In this document: positions 51,478-60,162 of the stretch, piece by piece | Layout of the letters: every line of letters begins with the position of its first letter | Position numbering within the stretch: position 1 is the first letter of the stretch | Assembly (NCBI RefSeq): GCF_003990725.2 | Contig: NZ_CP030064.1 | Location: 2,170,001 to 2,234,000, forward strand | Direction: 5' to 3' | Length of the DNA stretch: 64,000 nucleotides | DNA from: Halorubrum sp. PV6 | GTDB taxonomy: Archaea > Halobacteriota > Halobacteria > Halobacteriales > Haloferacaceae | Made by a program: the position numbers and the translations under genes | Notes under the pieces: model-generated | What the model saw: the letters and a program-made list of their open reading frames with translations, nothing else | What the model was told of the DNA's origin: nothing | Databases searched by the model: none

Positions 51478-53976
51478 ATGGGTTGGCAGGAGAGTATTAG
51501 CGTCCTCCACGTTGACGACGAACCGGATTTTGCTGCGTTGACTGCGGAGTTTCTGAAACGCGAGGACGAGAGCTTCACCGTCGAGACCGCGGCGAGCGCC
51601 AGTGAGGGGCTGGAACGCCTCTCTCACGGCGACTTCGACTGTGTCATCTCCGATTACGATATGCCCGGTCAGAACGGTATCGAGTTCCTCAGATCCGTCC
51701 GCGAGAGGGCTCCCGAACTGCCGTTCGTGCTGTTTACCGGCAAGGGGTCCGAGGAGGTCGCCGGCGAAGCCATCTCCGCGGGCGTGACGGACTACCTACA
51801 GAAGAAGGGCGGAACCGACCAGTACACCGTCCTGGCGAACCGACTGCGAAACGCCGTCCACCGACATCGCGCGGAGAAGGATCGCAAGCGCCAGCGGAAA
51901 GCGATCGAAACCGCCAAAGAGGGCATCAGCATCCTCGACGACGCCGGAGAGTACGTCTACGTCAATCAGGCCTACGCCGACATCTACGGGTACGACCCCG
52001 AGGAGATGGAGGGGGAACACTGGGAACTGATCTACCCCGACGGCGACACGGCGGTCGCACGGGACGTTATCTTGCCGACGGTCGCCGAGGAGGGCTACTG
52101 GAGCGGGGAGACGACCGGGCTCCGGGCCGACGGGACGACCTTCGTCGAGGATCACACCGTCGCCCAGACGGACACCGGCGAGCTGATCTGTTCGGTCCGG
52201 GACCGCTCCGCACAACAGGAGCAGGAGGTCGAACTCACCCTGTTTCGAACGCTCGTCGAGACGCTCAACGACCCGGTCTACGTGCTCGACGAGACGGGGG
52301 AGTTCGAGTACGTGAACGACGCGTTCGTCGAGATGGTTGGGTACGACCGCGAGGCGATCACCGGAGCGTCGCCGGCGCTTATCAAATCGTCGGCGGCCGT
52401 TGACCGTTCGGAAGCCAATCTCGGGCGGCTGCTCTCGTCGGACGGGCCCGACAGCGTGCAGTTCGAGATCGAGGTGCAGCCGAGTCGCGGTGAGCCGATC
52501 CCCTGTGAGGACCACATGGGCGTCTTGCCGTACGAAGGGGAGTCGTTCGAGGGGTCGGTCGGGATACTGCGCGATATTACCGAGCGGAAGGAGCGCGAGC
52601 GCGAACTCGAACAGACGAACACCGTCCTTCGAACGATCGTCGAAAATCTGCCGATGGGGGTGCTCGTCGAAGACGCCGAACGCGGCGTGCTCGTAGCGAA
52701 CGACAGCTTGGGCGAGACGCTTGGCGTCCCGATCAGCGGCGAGGAGCTCACGGACTGTGACTGCGCCGAGGCGGCTGAAGATCTCAAAGACCGGTTCGCC
52801 GAGCCGGAGGCGTTCATCGAGGGGATCGCGGAGCGACTCGAACGGCGGGAGCTGGTCCAAAACGAGGAGCTCCGCCTCACGGACGGCCGCGTGTTGGAAC
52901 GCGATTACGTGCCCTACACCCTGCCCGAAGGCGAGGCGAACTTGTGGCTGTACCGCGATATCACGGCGCGCGAGCGGCAGAGCCGAGAGCTTGAGCAGGC
53001 CAACAAGTTCCTGTCACAGACCCAGACCGTCGCAGATGTCGGTGGCTGGGAGATCGACCGCCGAACTGCGTCGCTCCGCTGGACCGACGAAGTCTATCGG
53101 ATTCACGGCGTCGACATGGAGTTCGAGCCGACAGTCGGGGATGCAGTCGGGTTCTATCACCCCGAGGATCAGGCGACGATTCGGGATGCCGTCGAGCGGG
53201 TGACGACTGACGGCGAGCCGTTCGACCTGGAGTTGCGCATCGTCACGGCGGACGACGAGGTGCGATGGGTCCGCGCTCGCGGCGAGCCCTGGCGTGAGGA
53301 TGGCGAGATCGTCGGTGTGCGCGGCACGTTTCAGGACATCACCGAGCGGATAGAACGCCAGCAGAGACTGGAAGAGTTCACCAGCGTCGTGTCACACGAC
53401 CTGCGGAACCCGCTGAACGTCGCCGCCGGGCACCTCGAGTTGGTGGCCGACGAGTGTGAGAGCGACCATCTCGACGGGCTCCGGGGGGCGTTAGACAGGA
53501 TGGAGGCGCTAATCGAGGATCTCCTGACGCTGGCTCGGGATGGCAAGGAGATGACCGACACGCAGCCGGTTGCCCTCGCGACGATAGCCGACGGGTGCTG
53601 GGAGAACGTTGAGATGGAGCAAGGACAGTTAGTCACCGCTGTCGATCAGACGGTGTGGGCGGACCGCGATCGCCTCAAGCAGGTGTTTGAGAACCTGTTC
53701 CGAAACGCCGTCGAACACGGTCGGACGGATGCGACCGTGACGGTCGGGGGGCTAGACGACGGGTTCTACGTCGAGGACGACGGTCCGGGAATTCCGCCCG
53801 GCGAGCGCGACGCCGTCTTCGAGGCCGGCCACTCGCAGTCGGCGAACGGAACCGGGTTTGGACTGAGTATCGTCAGACAAATCGTCGCTGCTCACGACTG
53901 GCACGTTCGCGTGACGGACGGGAGCGAGGGCGGAGCGCGGTTCGAGATCACGAACGTCGAATTCGCGGACACGTAG
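51478..53976 (+). CDS. hybrid sensor histidine kinase: receiver-multiple PAS-HisKA-HATPase
   Basis: A soluble 832-residue kinase. The order is: receiver at about 8-125 (Asp in CVISDYDMPGQNG); four PAS-like units (about 140-245, 250-370, 380-495 and 510-625, the last with a PAS_3-like WEIDRRTASLRWTDEVYRIHG); HisKA (FTSVVSHDLRNPLNVAAG); and HATPase (NLFRNAVEHG, EDDGPGIPPG, GTGFGLSI). The kinase core is almost identical in motif to the protein at 35150, so the two are paralogues differing in sensor modules. No membrane segment. The codon use is slightly less GC-rich than that of the neighbours. Confidence 0.92.
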   Translation: MGWQESISVLHVDDEPDFAALTAEFLKREDESFTVETAASASEGLERLSHGDFDCVISDYDMPGQNGIEFLRSVRERAPELPFVLFTGKGSEEVAGEAISAGVTDYLQKKGGTDQYTVLANRLRNAVHRHRAEKDRKRQRKAIETAKEGISILDDAGEYVYVNQAYADIYGYDPEEMEGEHWELIYPDGDTAVARDVILPTVAEEGYWSGETTGLRADGTTFVEDHTVAQTDTGELICSVRDRSAQQEQEVELTLFRTLVETLNDPVYVLDETGEFEYVNDAFVEMVGYDREAITGASPALIKSSAAVDRSEANLGRLLSSDGPDSVQFEIEVQPSRGEPIPCEDHMGVLPYEGESFEGSVGILRDITERKERERELEQTNTVLRTIVENLPMGVLVEDAERGVLVANDSLGETLGVPISGEELTDCDCAEAAEDLKDRFAEPEAFIEGIAERLERRELVQNEELRLTDGRVLERDYVPYTLPEGEANLWLYRDITARERQSRELEQANKFLSQTQTVADVGGWEIDRRTASLRWTDEVYRIHGVDMEFEPTVGDAVGFYHPEDQATIRDAVERVTTDGEPFDLELRIVTADDEVRWVRARGEPWREDGEIVGVRGTFQDITERIERQQRLEEFTSVVSHDLRNPLNVAAGHLELVADECESDHLDGLRGALDRMEALIEDLLTLARDGKEMTDTQPVALATIADGCWENVEMEQGQLVTAVDQTVWADRDRLKQVFENLFRNAVEHGRTDATVTVGGLDDGFYVEDDGPGIPPGERDAVFEAGHSQSANGTGFGLSIVRQIVAAHDWHVRVTDGSEGGARFEITNVEFADT

Positions 53977-54217
53977 GCCGCTGCGTCCGCCGGGCGGTGG
54001 AGACGTTACCTGACACCGAGCCCGGTCGCCTGACCGAAGTGGACAGTCTCAGGTGCTGATGAGCGGGTGGCGACGGGCGCGCCCGCGGTTCACCGCGCCG
54101 TTCGTCGCGGCCGCCGCCGATCTCGACAGAACCGTGCCACGGACGACGAGGGATTCGGAGAGCCGACAGCCTCCGGCCGACCGGCTCCCCGCGCTGGACC
54201 GCGCGCCGCGTCGTCCG

Positions 54218-54643
54218 TCACTTCTTGTACGCCTCGCGCAGGAACACCAAGGTCCCGCCGAGCATCGCGAGGTTCCCGAAGAAGGCGAGTCGCTCGCCGC
54301 TTTTGTCGTCCTCGTCGGCGTTCCAGAAGTCGTGCATCGTCGCGGTCACCACCGTCAGGAAGGCGACCGCCGCGCCGGTCGCGATCCGCGGGAGCCTCCA
54401 GAAGGCGATGCCGACGCCCGCCGCGACCATCATCCCGGAGGCGAACGGCGCGGCGAGGTCGGGCGCGGGCACCCCCGCGGACTCGGCGTATTCGATCGTG
54501 TCGTCCATATCGCGGAAGTCCTCGGAGGCCTGTGCGGCGAGGCCGACCCCGAGCAGCACCCGGCCGATCCGCGAGGGCGCGCCGCGTCCCGCGTGGTCGT
54601 CGCTCGCTGTCGCGTCTCCCCCGTCGGCTGTTTCGTCTGCCAT
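54218..54643 (-). CDS. DoxX-like membrane protein
   Basis: A 141-residue protein with four likely transmembrane segments (about 25-42, 62-80, 85-105 and 115-135) after an acidic 25-residue N-terminus. The motif SRIGRVLLGVGLAAQASEDFRDMD followed by PDLAAPFASGMMVAAGVG and HDFWNADEDDKSGERLAFFGNLAMLGGTLVFL is typical of DoxX/SURF4-like proteins, whose roles include quinone-linked oxidation in thermophiles. Function here unknown. Confidence 0.83.
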   Translation of the reverse strand: MADETADGGDATASDDHAGRGAPSRIGRVLLGVGLAAQASEDFRDMDDTIEYAESAGVPAPDLAAPFASGMMVAAGVGIAFWRLPRIATGAAVAFLTVVTATMHDFWNADEDDKSGERLAFFGNLAMLGGTLVFLREAYKK

Positions 54644-54702
54644 GCGTATCTGTATGGTAGCACGGCACATAAATCGGCGTGTGCGGGGCCCGCGACGCGG
54701 GG

Positions 54703-55488
54703 TCACTCGATGCGGTCCAAGAGCGTCGCCGTCGCGTCGGCGTCGAACGCGAAGGGGCGCCGCCACCACGGCCCCTTCCCCGAGTCGCTCGACAGCTCGG
54801 TGACGAGGCGGTTCGCGTCCGCGCCGGCGTCCGGCTCGCTCAGCGGGACGACGCGCTCGAACGGCCCGGACGCGTCCGGGTCGCCGGCGACCACGACCCG
54901 CGCGTCGAACGGGTCTCGCTTCAGGTGGGCGTTCGTCGGGGCGAGGTCGGCCGCCGCGGCCCGATCGACCGCGGCCGAGTCGGCGGCCGCGCCCTCGCCG
55001 ACGGCGAGGAGGCGGTCGATCCGAATCCCCGCGAACAGGTACGCGCCCCAGTCGGGAGCGAGGTCGGCGTCGGGGGGCGAACCGCCGTCCGCGACCGGCG
55101 CCGCCTCCGGACCGCCCCAGCCGTGCGGGCGCAGCGACAGCGTCGCGTAGAATAACAGCCAGTCACCCGGTTCGAGGCCGGCGATGCGCCCGGCTTTCAC
55201 GCCGTGGGGGTCGCCGTAGGTCGCGCGGGTGCGACCGTGAACGCCGGGAAACTCCGGGTCGAGGTGGACCGGCGTCTCGCGCAGGTCGGCCGGCACCGCG
55301 AAGGGGAGGTCGAGGTCGGCGTAGGTCGGCAGCGGCTCGTCGACCGGAAACCGATCGCGAGGGAGCGTGGCGGCGGACTCGGGGATCGGCACGTACGCGA
55401 ACGAGCCGTCGGGGTACACGGGACCGCGGAAGCCGGGCTGGTTCGTGTTGGCGGCGACGTTGACGGCGACGGCTCGCGGGTCGGTCAT
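54703..55488 (-). CDS. Nmad3-like (nucleotide modification associated) protein
   Basis: A 261-residue protein. It resembles the Nmad3 family: FRGPVYPDGSFAYVPIPES near the start, HLDPEFPGVHG, then YGDPHGVKAG and LEPGDWLLFYATL. Nmad domains are predicted from comparative genomics to act with hypermodified DNA bases, often in phages; no biochemical role is known. Assignment is from memory of the pattern and is moderate. The rest is Ala/Asp-rich. It lies alone, between DoxX and the DJ-1 protein, with no other modification genes. Confidence 0.6.
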   Translation of the reverse strand: MTDPRAVAVNVAANTNQPGFRGPVYPDGSFAYVPIPESAATLPRDRFPVDEPLPTYADLDLPFAVPADLRETPVHLDPEFPGVHGRTRATYGDPHGVKAGRIAGLEPGDWLLFYATLSLRPHGWGGPEAAPVADGGSPPDADLAPDWGAYLFAGIRIDRLLAVGEGAAADSAAVDRAAAADLAPTNAHLKRDPFDARVVVAGDPDASGPFERVVPLSEPDAGADANRLVTELSSDSGKGPWWRRPFAFDADATATLLDRIE

Positions 55489-55509
55489 CTGAAAAATGTC
55501 ACGGGGTGG

Positions 55510-56103
55510 TCAGTCCGCGGTCGCGGCCGGCGCGCCGTGGTCGATCTCCGTACCGAGCAGTTCGAGGAACTGCGCGATCCACTCGGGGTGGTCGGGCCAC
55601 GCCTGTCCGGTGACGAGGTTCCCGTCGGTGGTCACGCCGTCGACCCACGAGCAGCCCGCGGCTTCGACCTCGGGTCTGACGGCGGGGTAGGCGGTGAGTT
55701 CGTAGCCGTCGAGAACGCCCGCCGCGGCGAGGATCTGCGGGCCGTGACAGATCGACGCGACCGGCTTGTCCGCCTCGAAGAAGTGCCGTACCGCGTCGAG
55801 CACTTCCTCGTACCCACGGAGGTACTCGGGGGCGCGCCCGCCGGGGACGACCAAGGCGTCGTAGTCCGCCGGGTCGATCTCGTCGAGCCCGTGCGTGAGC
55901 TCGAAGTCGTGGCCGCGGGTTTCGAGGTACGTCTGGTCGCCGCGGAAGTCGTGGATGGCGGTCTTGACCGTGTCACCGGCACCTCGCTCCGGACAGACAG
56001 CGTGGACCTCGTGGCCGACCGCCTGGAGCGCCTGGAACGGCACCATGATCTCGTAGTCTTCGCCGAAGTCGCCGACGATCATCAGTATCTGTTTTCCTGT
56101 CAT
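55510..56103 (-). CDS. DJ-1/PfpI family protein
   Basis: A 197-residue protein of the DJ-1/PfpI superfamily. The nucleophile elbow is SICHGPQ with Cys119 and His120, and Glu18 in GEDYE is the conserved partner of the Cys. [11 protein letters not shown] matches the family. Members are glyoxalases, deglycases or proteases; I cannot choose among them. It starts with ATG 56103 and is 21 bases upstream of the Nmad3-like gene, probably one transcript. Confidence 0.88.
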   Translation of the reverse strand: MTGKQILMIVGDFGEDYEIMVPFQALQAVGHEVHAVCPERGAGDTVKTAIHDFRGDQTYLETRGHDFELTHGLDEIDPADYDALVVPGGRAPEYLRGYEEVLDAVRHFFEADKPVASICHGPQILAAAGVLDGYELTAYPAVRPEVEAAGCSWVDGVTTDGNLVTGQAWPDHPEWIAQFLELLGTEIDHGAPAATAD

Positions 56104-56191
56104 GTACACAACACCACGCGGACATACGCCCCGCGGGTCAATAATCGTATTGGTGGGTGGTATCGTTCCGCAAGTTTGAGGTAGAGCAGAG

Positions 56192-56214
56192 CCAGCGATT
56201 CGGCGCATCGCTGG
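56192..56214. repeat. 8-base perfect hairpin in an AT-variable gap
   Basis: CCAGCGAT and ATCGCTGG form a perfect inverted repeat with a 7-base loop, in the 266-base gap between the DJ-1 gene and the next gene. It may be a terminator, a regulator site or a remnant of a mobile element end. No target-site repeat is evident. Confidence 0.35.
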
Positions 56215-56369
56215 AACGAGGAGGGGACGGACGGGGCGACCGACGCCGCGCTTGGCACAGTTATATTTGAAACCAATAATATACTGAATATTGATACAAC
56301 TGCGTGAACGCTCTCGACCCGACGGGGAACGATCAGGAACTATACACGGCCGCCCGGTAACGGGAACGC

Positions 56370-56576
56370 ATGAGCATGCTGTGGCACGTCGGATACGTCG
56401 CGGCCGGGATCCTCGGTCTCGCCTACGTTGCCGTTCCGGAGCGGGTTCACGCGGCGGGTCTCGACTCCCTGCGGCGCTCGACGGCTGACCGATCGGACGG
56501 GTCGATCGCTCCGATCTGGTTGTATCGCGGATTAGGCGTGTTACTGTTGGTCGTCGGCGTCACGGGGCTCCGTTAA
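56370..56576 (+). CDS. 68-residue membrane protein, unknown function
   Basis: Two likely transmembrane helices (residues about 4-24 and 47-66) flank a basic/acidic loop ([11 protein letters not shown]). The last helix ends [13 protein letters not shown]-like aactatac (56337-56346) sits about 27 bases upstream, supporting a leaderless ATG at 56370. No homologous family recalled. Confidence 0.68.
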   Translation: MSMLWHVGYVAAGILGLAYVAVPERVHAAGLDSLRRSTADRSDGSIAPIWLYRGLGVLLLVVGVTGLR

Positions 56577-56915
56577 GCGGTGGGTCACTCCCGTCGATCC
56601 CGGCCGTTCAGCACTTCCGAGGGGTCTAAGCGTCTCACAGTCTACGAGTGCCCCATCGAACTGGCGGGGGTTATCGGCTACTGAGGCGGTGTTGATAGTC
56701 GGAGAGCCTGATGCGAACTGGATGCGAGGTACAGAGCGTGTAGTCAGCACCTGAACGGTGTTATTTTCTCCGGCTATATTCTGGATCATCCGGTAGAATT
56801 CGCTTGCGAGTTGACCAGCTAGAATCCCATCAGTCCGAGACACTACGACCTGAAGGAGAATATCGAACAATAGGTTCACAGAAAGGCTATACGTCTCTGA
56901 TGACACCGGTTCCGC
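56577..56915. other. gene-poor stretch of lower GC content
   Basis: About 340 bases without a supported gene. Its composition is more AT-rich than the neighbours, like the lipoprotein gene that follows. A minus-strand open frame covers it and overlaps genes on both sides; I do not regard it as supported. Near the end (56850-56915) AT-rich stretches may hold the lipoprotein promoter. Confidence 0.5.
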
Positions 56916-57947
56916 GTGAAACGTCGAGATCTCATCGCTACAGGATCTGTCACCCTCATTGCTGCCGGTTCTGGCTGTATGAATTTCTCGGAGAGAGAAT
57001 CTCAGGACGAGCCGCGGGTGAGTATGCCCGTCACTGTAGACAACATTAGAGTAGGCTTCGATACCGAACAAGTTATTGAGATATTCGACCTGTCAGGAAG
57101 CCAATTACCTGAGGAAAATCAGGAGCATAACGTCAGAATAGACGTTACCCCGTTAGAGCAGTATGGAGTAAACACAGAAGATCTCTCTGTCGAAACCACA
57201 CAAGGGAGATATGGACCTACAGAGGCTTACAACAACAACGTCGATACGTTGGATATCACTGACGGGACTATTGACCTCGTGATTCGTACGTCGGAAGATG
57301 CGTCCGATGCAGACCCGATCGCGTTGGCGTTGACAGGATACCAGTTCACAGATGTCGAAGCAGTGACTGAAGTCCAATACGACATTCAATCTCCCGATGA
57401 CCACGTGGAGTTCCGCCAAGGCAGTTTCCACGGTGATAAAAGCGGGAGTAAGTGTGGTTTCGCACTTTCGTTAGACGGGGAGTTCACACTCGTAGACCCT
57501 CAGTTACTCTCGCCAACACTGTGTCTGAATTCAATTAACACCTATCGTGATCGTGAGAGCCGACAAGATATCTACGTTGAGTGGCTGACTCCAGAAGCTG
57601 ACGAGGTAGTAATCGAGATTGATATATCGTTACTTGAGGAGTACGGAACAATCGAAGGCGTTACCGTTGAGCCACTGAACAAAAGTCGCAATTCTGATGA
57701 ACCTATGGTATGGGGCGCAACTCTTGACAGCTTAACAATTGATGATTGGATAATTTCGATGAAACTAGTGCCAGATGCCGGTACTAATTACGCTTCGGTT
57801 GGTGTCCAACTCGGTGGACTAAATCTCACCGTCGGAGACCCGGTCAGAGCTGTTTCATATGATATGACTGTTGAAGGAGACGTTGATGAGACGGTGGAGA
57901 CGGAATCATTCGACATCGTGGATGATCGGCCTGATGGCGATCATTAA
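56916..57947 (+). CDS. Tat-exported lipoprotein of unknown function in a low-GC patch
   Basis: A 343-residue protein with a twin-Arg start (MKRRDLIATGSVTLIAAG) and a lipobox Cys (GSGCMNF), so a lipid-anchored surface protein. The mature part has two related beta-rich halves: each has a VRIDVTPLEQYGVNTEDL / VVIEIDISLLEEYGTIEGV unit (acidic start, then EYG), suggesting an internal duplication. Codon use is clearly less GC-rich than surrounding genes (frequent A/T at third positions), a sign of transfer. It starts with GTG. No homologue known to me. Confidence 0.78.
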   Translation: MKRRDLIATGSVTLIAAGSGCMNFSERESQDEPRVSMPVTVDNIRVGFDTEQVIEIFDLSGSQLPEENQEHNVRIDVTPLEQYGVNTEDLSVETTQGRYGPTEAYNNNVDTLDITDGTIDLVIRTSEDASDADPIALALTGYQFTDVEAVTEVQYDIQSPDDHVEFRQGSFHGDKSGSKCGFALSLDGEFTLVDPQLLSPTLCLNSINTYRDRESRQDIYVEWLTPEADEVVIEIDISLLEEYGTIEGVTVEPLNKSRNSDEPMVWGATLDSLTIDDWIISMKLVPDAGTNYASVGVQLGGLNLTVGDPVRAVSYDMTVEGDVDETVETESFDIVDDRPDGDH

Positions 57948-58324
57948 TTGTCAAGACTGACTCGTTGTTTCGTGAAGTGATCTGACGAATAACTGGCAAC
58001 CAAGGTTCGGGGTGACAGGTGAGTCCTCTGTACTGAGCGATCCGGCCTGACCGAATCCGAGAGGAATTTAGTAGGAGACTCGCGCCCGCTATGCAGCAGA
58101 GCGCTGAGAGCGTCTCACCGGTCGAGGAGTTCGACAGAGCCGCCATCGATTGTGAGTGCGAGTCGAGGGGTCCTTGGGGATTTAATTTAAAAATAATTGG
58201 ATGTTATCAGATACACCAGTTGTGTTACCTATTTACCGGTGGCGTTCGACGACGCGTCGAACCGACGGCGTCGAACGCGAAGGCGACACGGCTTCGACCC
58301 GACCGGTCCCGACCCGCCCCGCGC
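57948..58324. other. gene-free stretch downstream of the catabolic operon
   Basis: 377 bases with no supported gene. It contains a run of AT bases (58180-58200), and a 7-base hairpin at 58244-58262 that may end the minus-strand operon. The left half continues the low-GC patch; the right half returns to high GC. Confidence 0.5.
58244..58262 (-). terminator. candidate terminator of the leuD-like operon
   Basis: GTTCGAC GACGC GTCGAAC is a perfect 7-base stem 63 bases beyond the stop codon of the small-subunit gene. Read on the minus strand it is followed about 55 bases later by a T-rich stretch, where archaeal polymerase could stop. Hairpin plus delayed T-run is only moderate support. Confidence 0.45.
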
Positions 58325-58852
58325 TCACTCGGTTCCGAGTTTCGCTCGCGTGTACGGTTCGAGACCGCCGCTGTCGACGAGCGACTGCAGGAACTCCGGC
58401 AGCGGGTCGGCGTCGTACCGCTCGTCGGCGGTGTGGTTGATCACGGCGCCCTCGTCGAGCCGGAGACTGATCTCGTCGCCGTCGTCGATCCGGTCGGCGT
58501 CCGGACAGATCAACACGGGCAGCCCGAGGTTGATCCCGTTCCGGAAGAAGATACGGGCGAACGACTGCGCGACGATACCGTCGACGCCGGCGCCCAGAAG
58601 CGAGAGGGGCGCGTGTTCGCGCGAGGAGCCGCTTCCGAAGTTGTGCCCGCCCACGACGAAATCGCCCGCGGCGACGTTCGGCGCGAACTCCGGCCGGAGG
58701 TCGTTGAAGGCGTTCTCGCCGAGCTCGGCCGGGTCGCTGGAGACCAGGAACCGCGACGGAATGATCTGGTCGGTGTCGATGTTGTCCCCGAACGTCCACG
58801 CCCGACCGGGGTCGGTCGTGTCGATGTCGCGGTCGGCGTCGGTGTCGCTCAT
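58325..58852 (-). CDS. leuD: aconitase-type hydratase small subunit (LeuD-like)
   Basis: A 175-residue swivel domain, one half of an isopropylmalate isomerase-type hydratase. The substrate-binding GSGSSREHAPLSLLG and the N-terminal FGDNIDTDQIIPSRFL are typical. It overlaps the large-subunit gene by 4 bases. Although nearest in annotation to LeuD, the neighbours (CoA-transferase, lyase, hydantoinase) point to a catabolic hydratase acting on a small unsaturated dicarboxylic acid. The acidic N-terminus is a halophilic trait. Symbol is by family only. Confidence 0.82.
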   Translation of the reverse strand: MSDTDADRDIDTTDPGRAWTFGDNIDTDQIIPSRFLVSSDPAELGENAFNDLRPEFAPNVAAGDFVVGGHNFGSGSSREHAPLSLLGAGVDGIVAQSFARIFFRNGINLGLPVLICPDADRIDDGDEISLRLDEGAVINHTADERYDADPLPEFLQSLVDSGGLEPYTRAKLGTE

Positions 58853-60162
58853 GCGCCCACCCCGCCGAGGACGTAGTCGTCGTACCGGTTCAACTCGACC
58901 TCCCGCGGGTCGGTTATCTCGCCGTACAGCGCCGACGCGCCGACGGTGGCGGGGCTCGCGAGGTACACCTCGCTTTCCATCGACCCCTCCCGGCCGGGGA
59001 AGTTGCGGTTCGCGGTGGCGAGACAGACGTCGCCGTCGCCTAAGACGCCCTGATGCGTGCCGAAACAGGAGCCGCAGCCCGCGCTCTGGACGATGGCGCC
59101 GGCGTCGACGAACGTCTCCATGACGCCGGTGTGCATCATCTGTTTATAAACGGATTTCGAGGCCGGGACGACGACCATCCGCGTGTTCGGGGCGAGCCGT
59201 TCGCCCTCGATGATGTCCGCGACGATCCGGATGTCCTCGTACCGGCCGTTCGTGCAGGTCCCCACGAACAGCTGGTCGATTTCGGTGCCGACGACCTCGT
59301 CGACATCGACCGCGTTCTCCGGGTTCGAGGGCGTCGACACCTGCGGCGAGAGCGACTCGGCCCGGTAGGTGTGGACCGCCTCGTATGCGGCGTCGTCGTC
59401 GGGCTGGGTGTACGCCGGGATGTCGGGTCGCTCGCCGGTCTGCGCTTCGAGGAAGTCGGCGGTGCGCTCGTCGGGCGCGACGATGCCGGCCTTCCCGCCC
59501 ATCTCGATGGCCATGTTCGAGAGGACGAGCCGCTCGTGGATCGGCATCGCCTCCACCGCCGAGCCGCCGTACTCGGCGGTCATGTACGTACAGCCGTCGA
59601 ACCCCACGTCGCCGATGAACTTCAGGATGAGGTCCTTCGCGTACACCCCATCGGGGAGGTCGCCCTCGACCTCGAACCGGAGCGTCTCCGGCACCCGGAA
59701 CCACAGTTCACCGGTCGCGAGCGTCGTCCCGAGGTCGGTCGAGCCGACCCCGGTCCCGAAGGCGCCGACCCCGCCGAAGGTGGTCGAATGCGAGTCCGCG
59801 CCGATCACCAGATCGCCCGGCGCGACGAACCCCTCCTCGACCAAGACCTGGTGACAGATCCCGTCGCCGACCTCGTACTGTTGGGCGCCGTACTCGGCGG
59901 CGAACTCCCGGACGATGTTGTGGTTGTTCGCGGCCTTGACGCCGTCCGCGGGCGCGTGGTGGTCGATGGTGATGACGGTGTTGTCCGGGTCGACGAGCTC
60001 GGCGTCGTCGCCCGTCACGTCCTCGAAGACCTCGAACGTCAACGGCCCCGTCACGTCGTGGGTCATCATCACGTCGACGCCGGCCTCCACGTAGTCGCCG
60101 GCGCGTACGTCTGTTCCCGATTTCTCCGACAGCAGTTTTTCCGAGATGGTTTTTCCAGTCAT
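58849..60162 (-). CDS. leuC: aconitase-type hydratase large subunit (LeuC-like)
   Basis: The 437-residue Fe-S subunit of an isopropylmalate isomerase/homoaconitase-type hydratase. Cluster Cys lie in FVGTCTNGRYED and GCGSCFGTHQG; substrate contacts are in TIDHHAPADGVKAANNHNI, GADSHSTTFGGVG and the NRNFPGREGS loop. Both ends overlap neighbours by 4 bases. The operon context argues against leucine synthesis: no leuA or leuB is present. Maleate, citraconate and dimethylmaleate hydratases of this fold are known, so one of these is the better guess. Confidence 0.83.
   Translation of the reverse strand: MTGKTISEKLLSEKSGTDVRAGDYVEAGVDVMMTHDVTGPLTFEVFEDVTGDDAELVDPDNTVITIDHHAPADGVKAANNHNIVREFAAEYGAQQYEVGDGICHQVLVEEGFVAPGDLVIGADSHSTTFGGVGAFGTGVGSTDLGTTLATGELWFRVPETLRFEVEGDLPDGVYAKDLILKFIGDVGFDGCTYMTAEYGGSAVEAMPIHERLVLSNMAIEMGGKAGIVAPDERTADFLEAQTGERPDIPAYTQPDDDAAYEAVHTYRAESLSPQVSTPSNPENAVDVDEVVGTEIDQLFVGTCTNGRYEDIRIVADIIEGERLAPNTRMVVVPASKSVYKQMMHTGVMETFVDAGAIVQSAGCGSCFGTHQGVLGDGDVCLATANRNFPGREGSMESEVYLASPATVGASALYGEITDPREVELNRYDDYVLGGVGA

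Noticed and set aside
56541-57071. Minus-strand open frame of 176 codons over the low-GC patch
   Set aside because: It overlaps the ends of two better-supported plus-strand genes, its start has no TATA element, and I recognise no domain. The middle (56577-56915) might be a decayed fragment, but I cannot support that.
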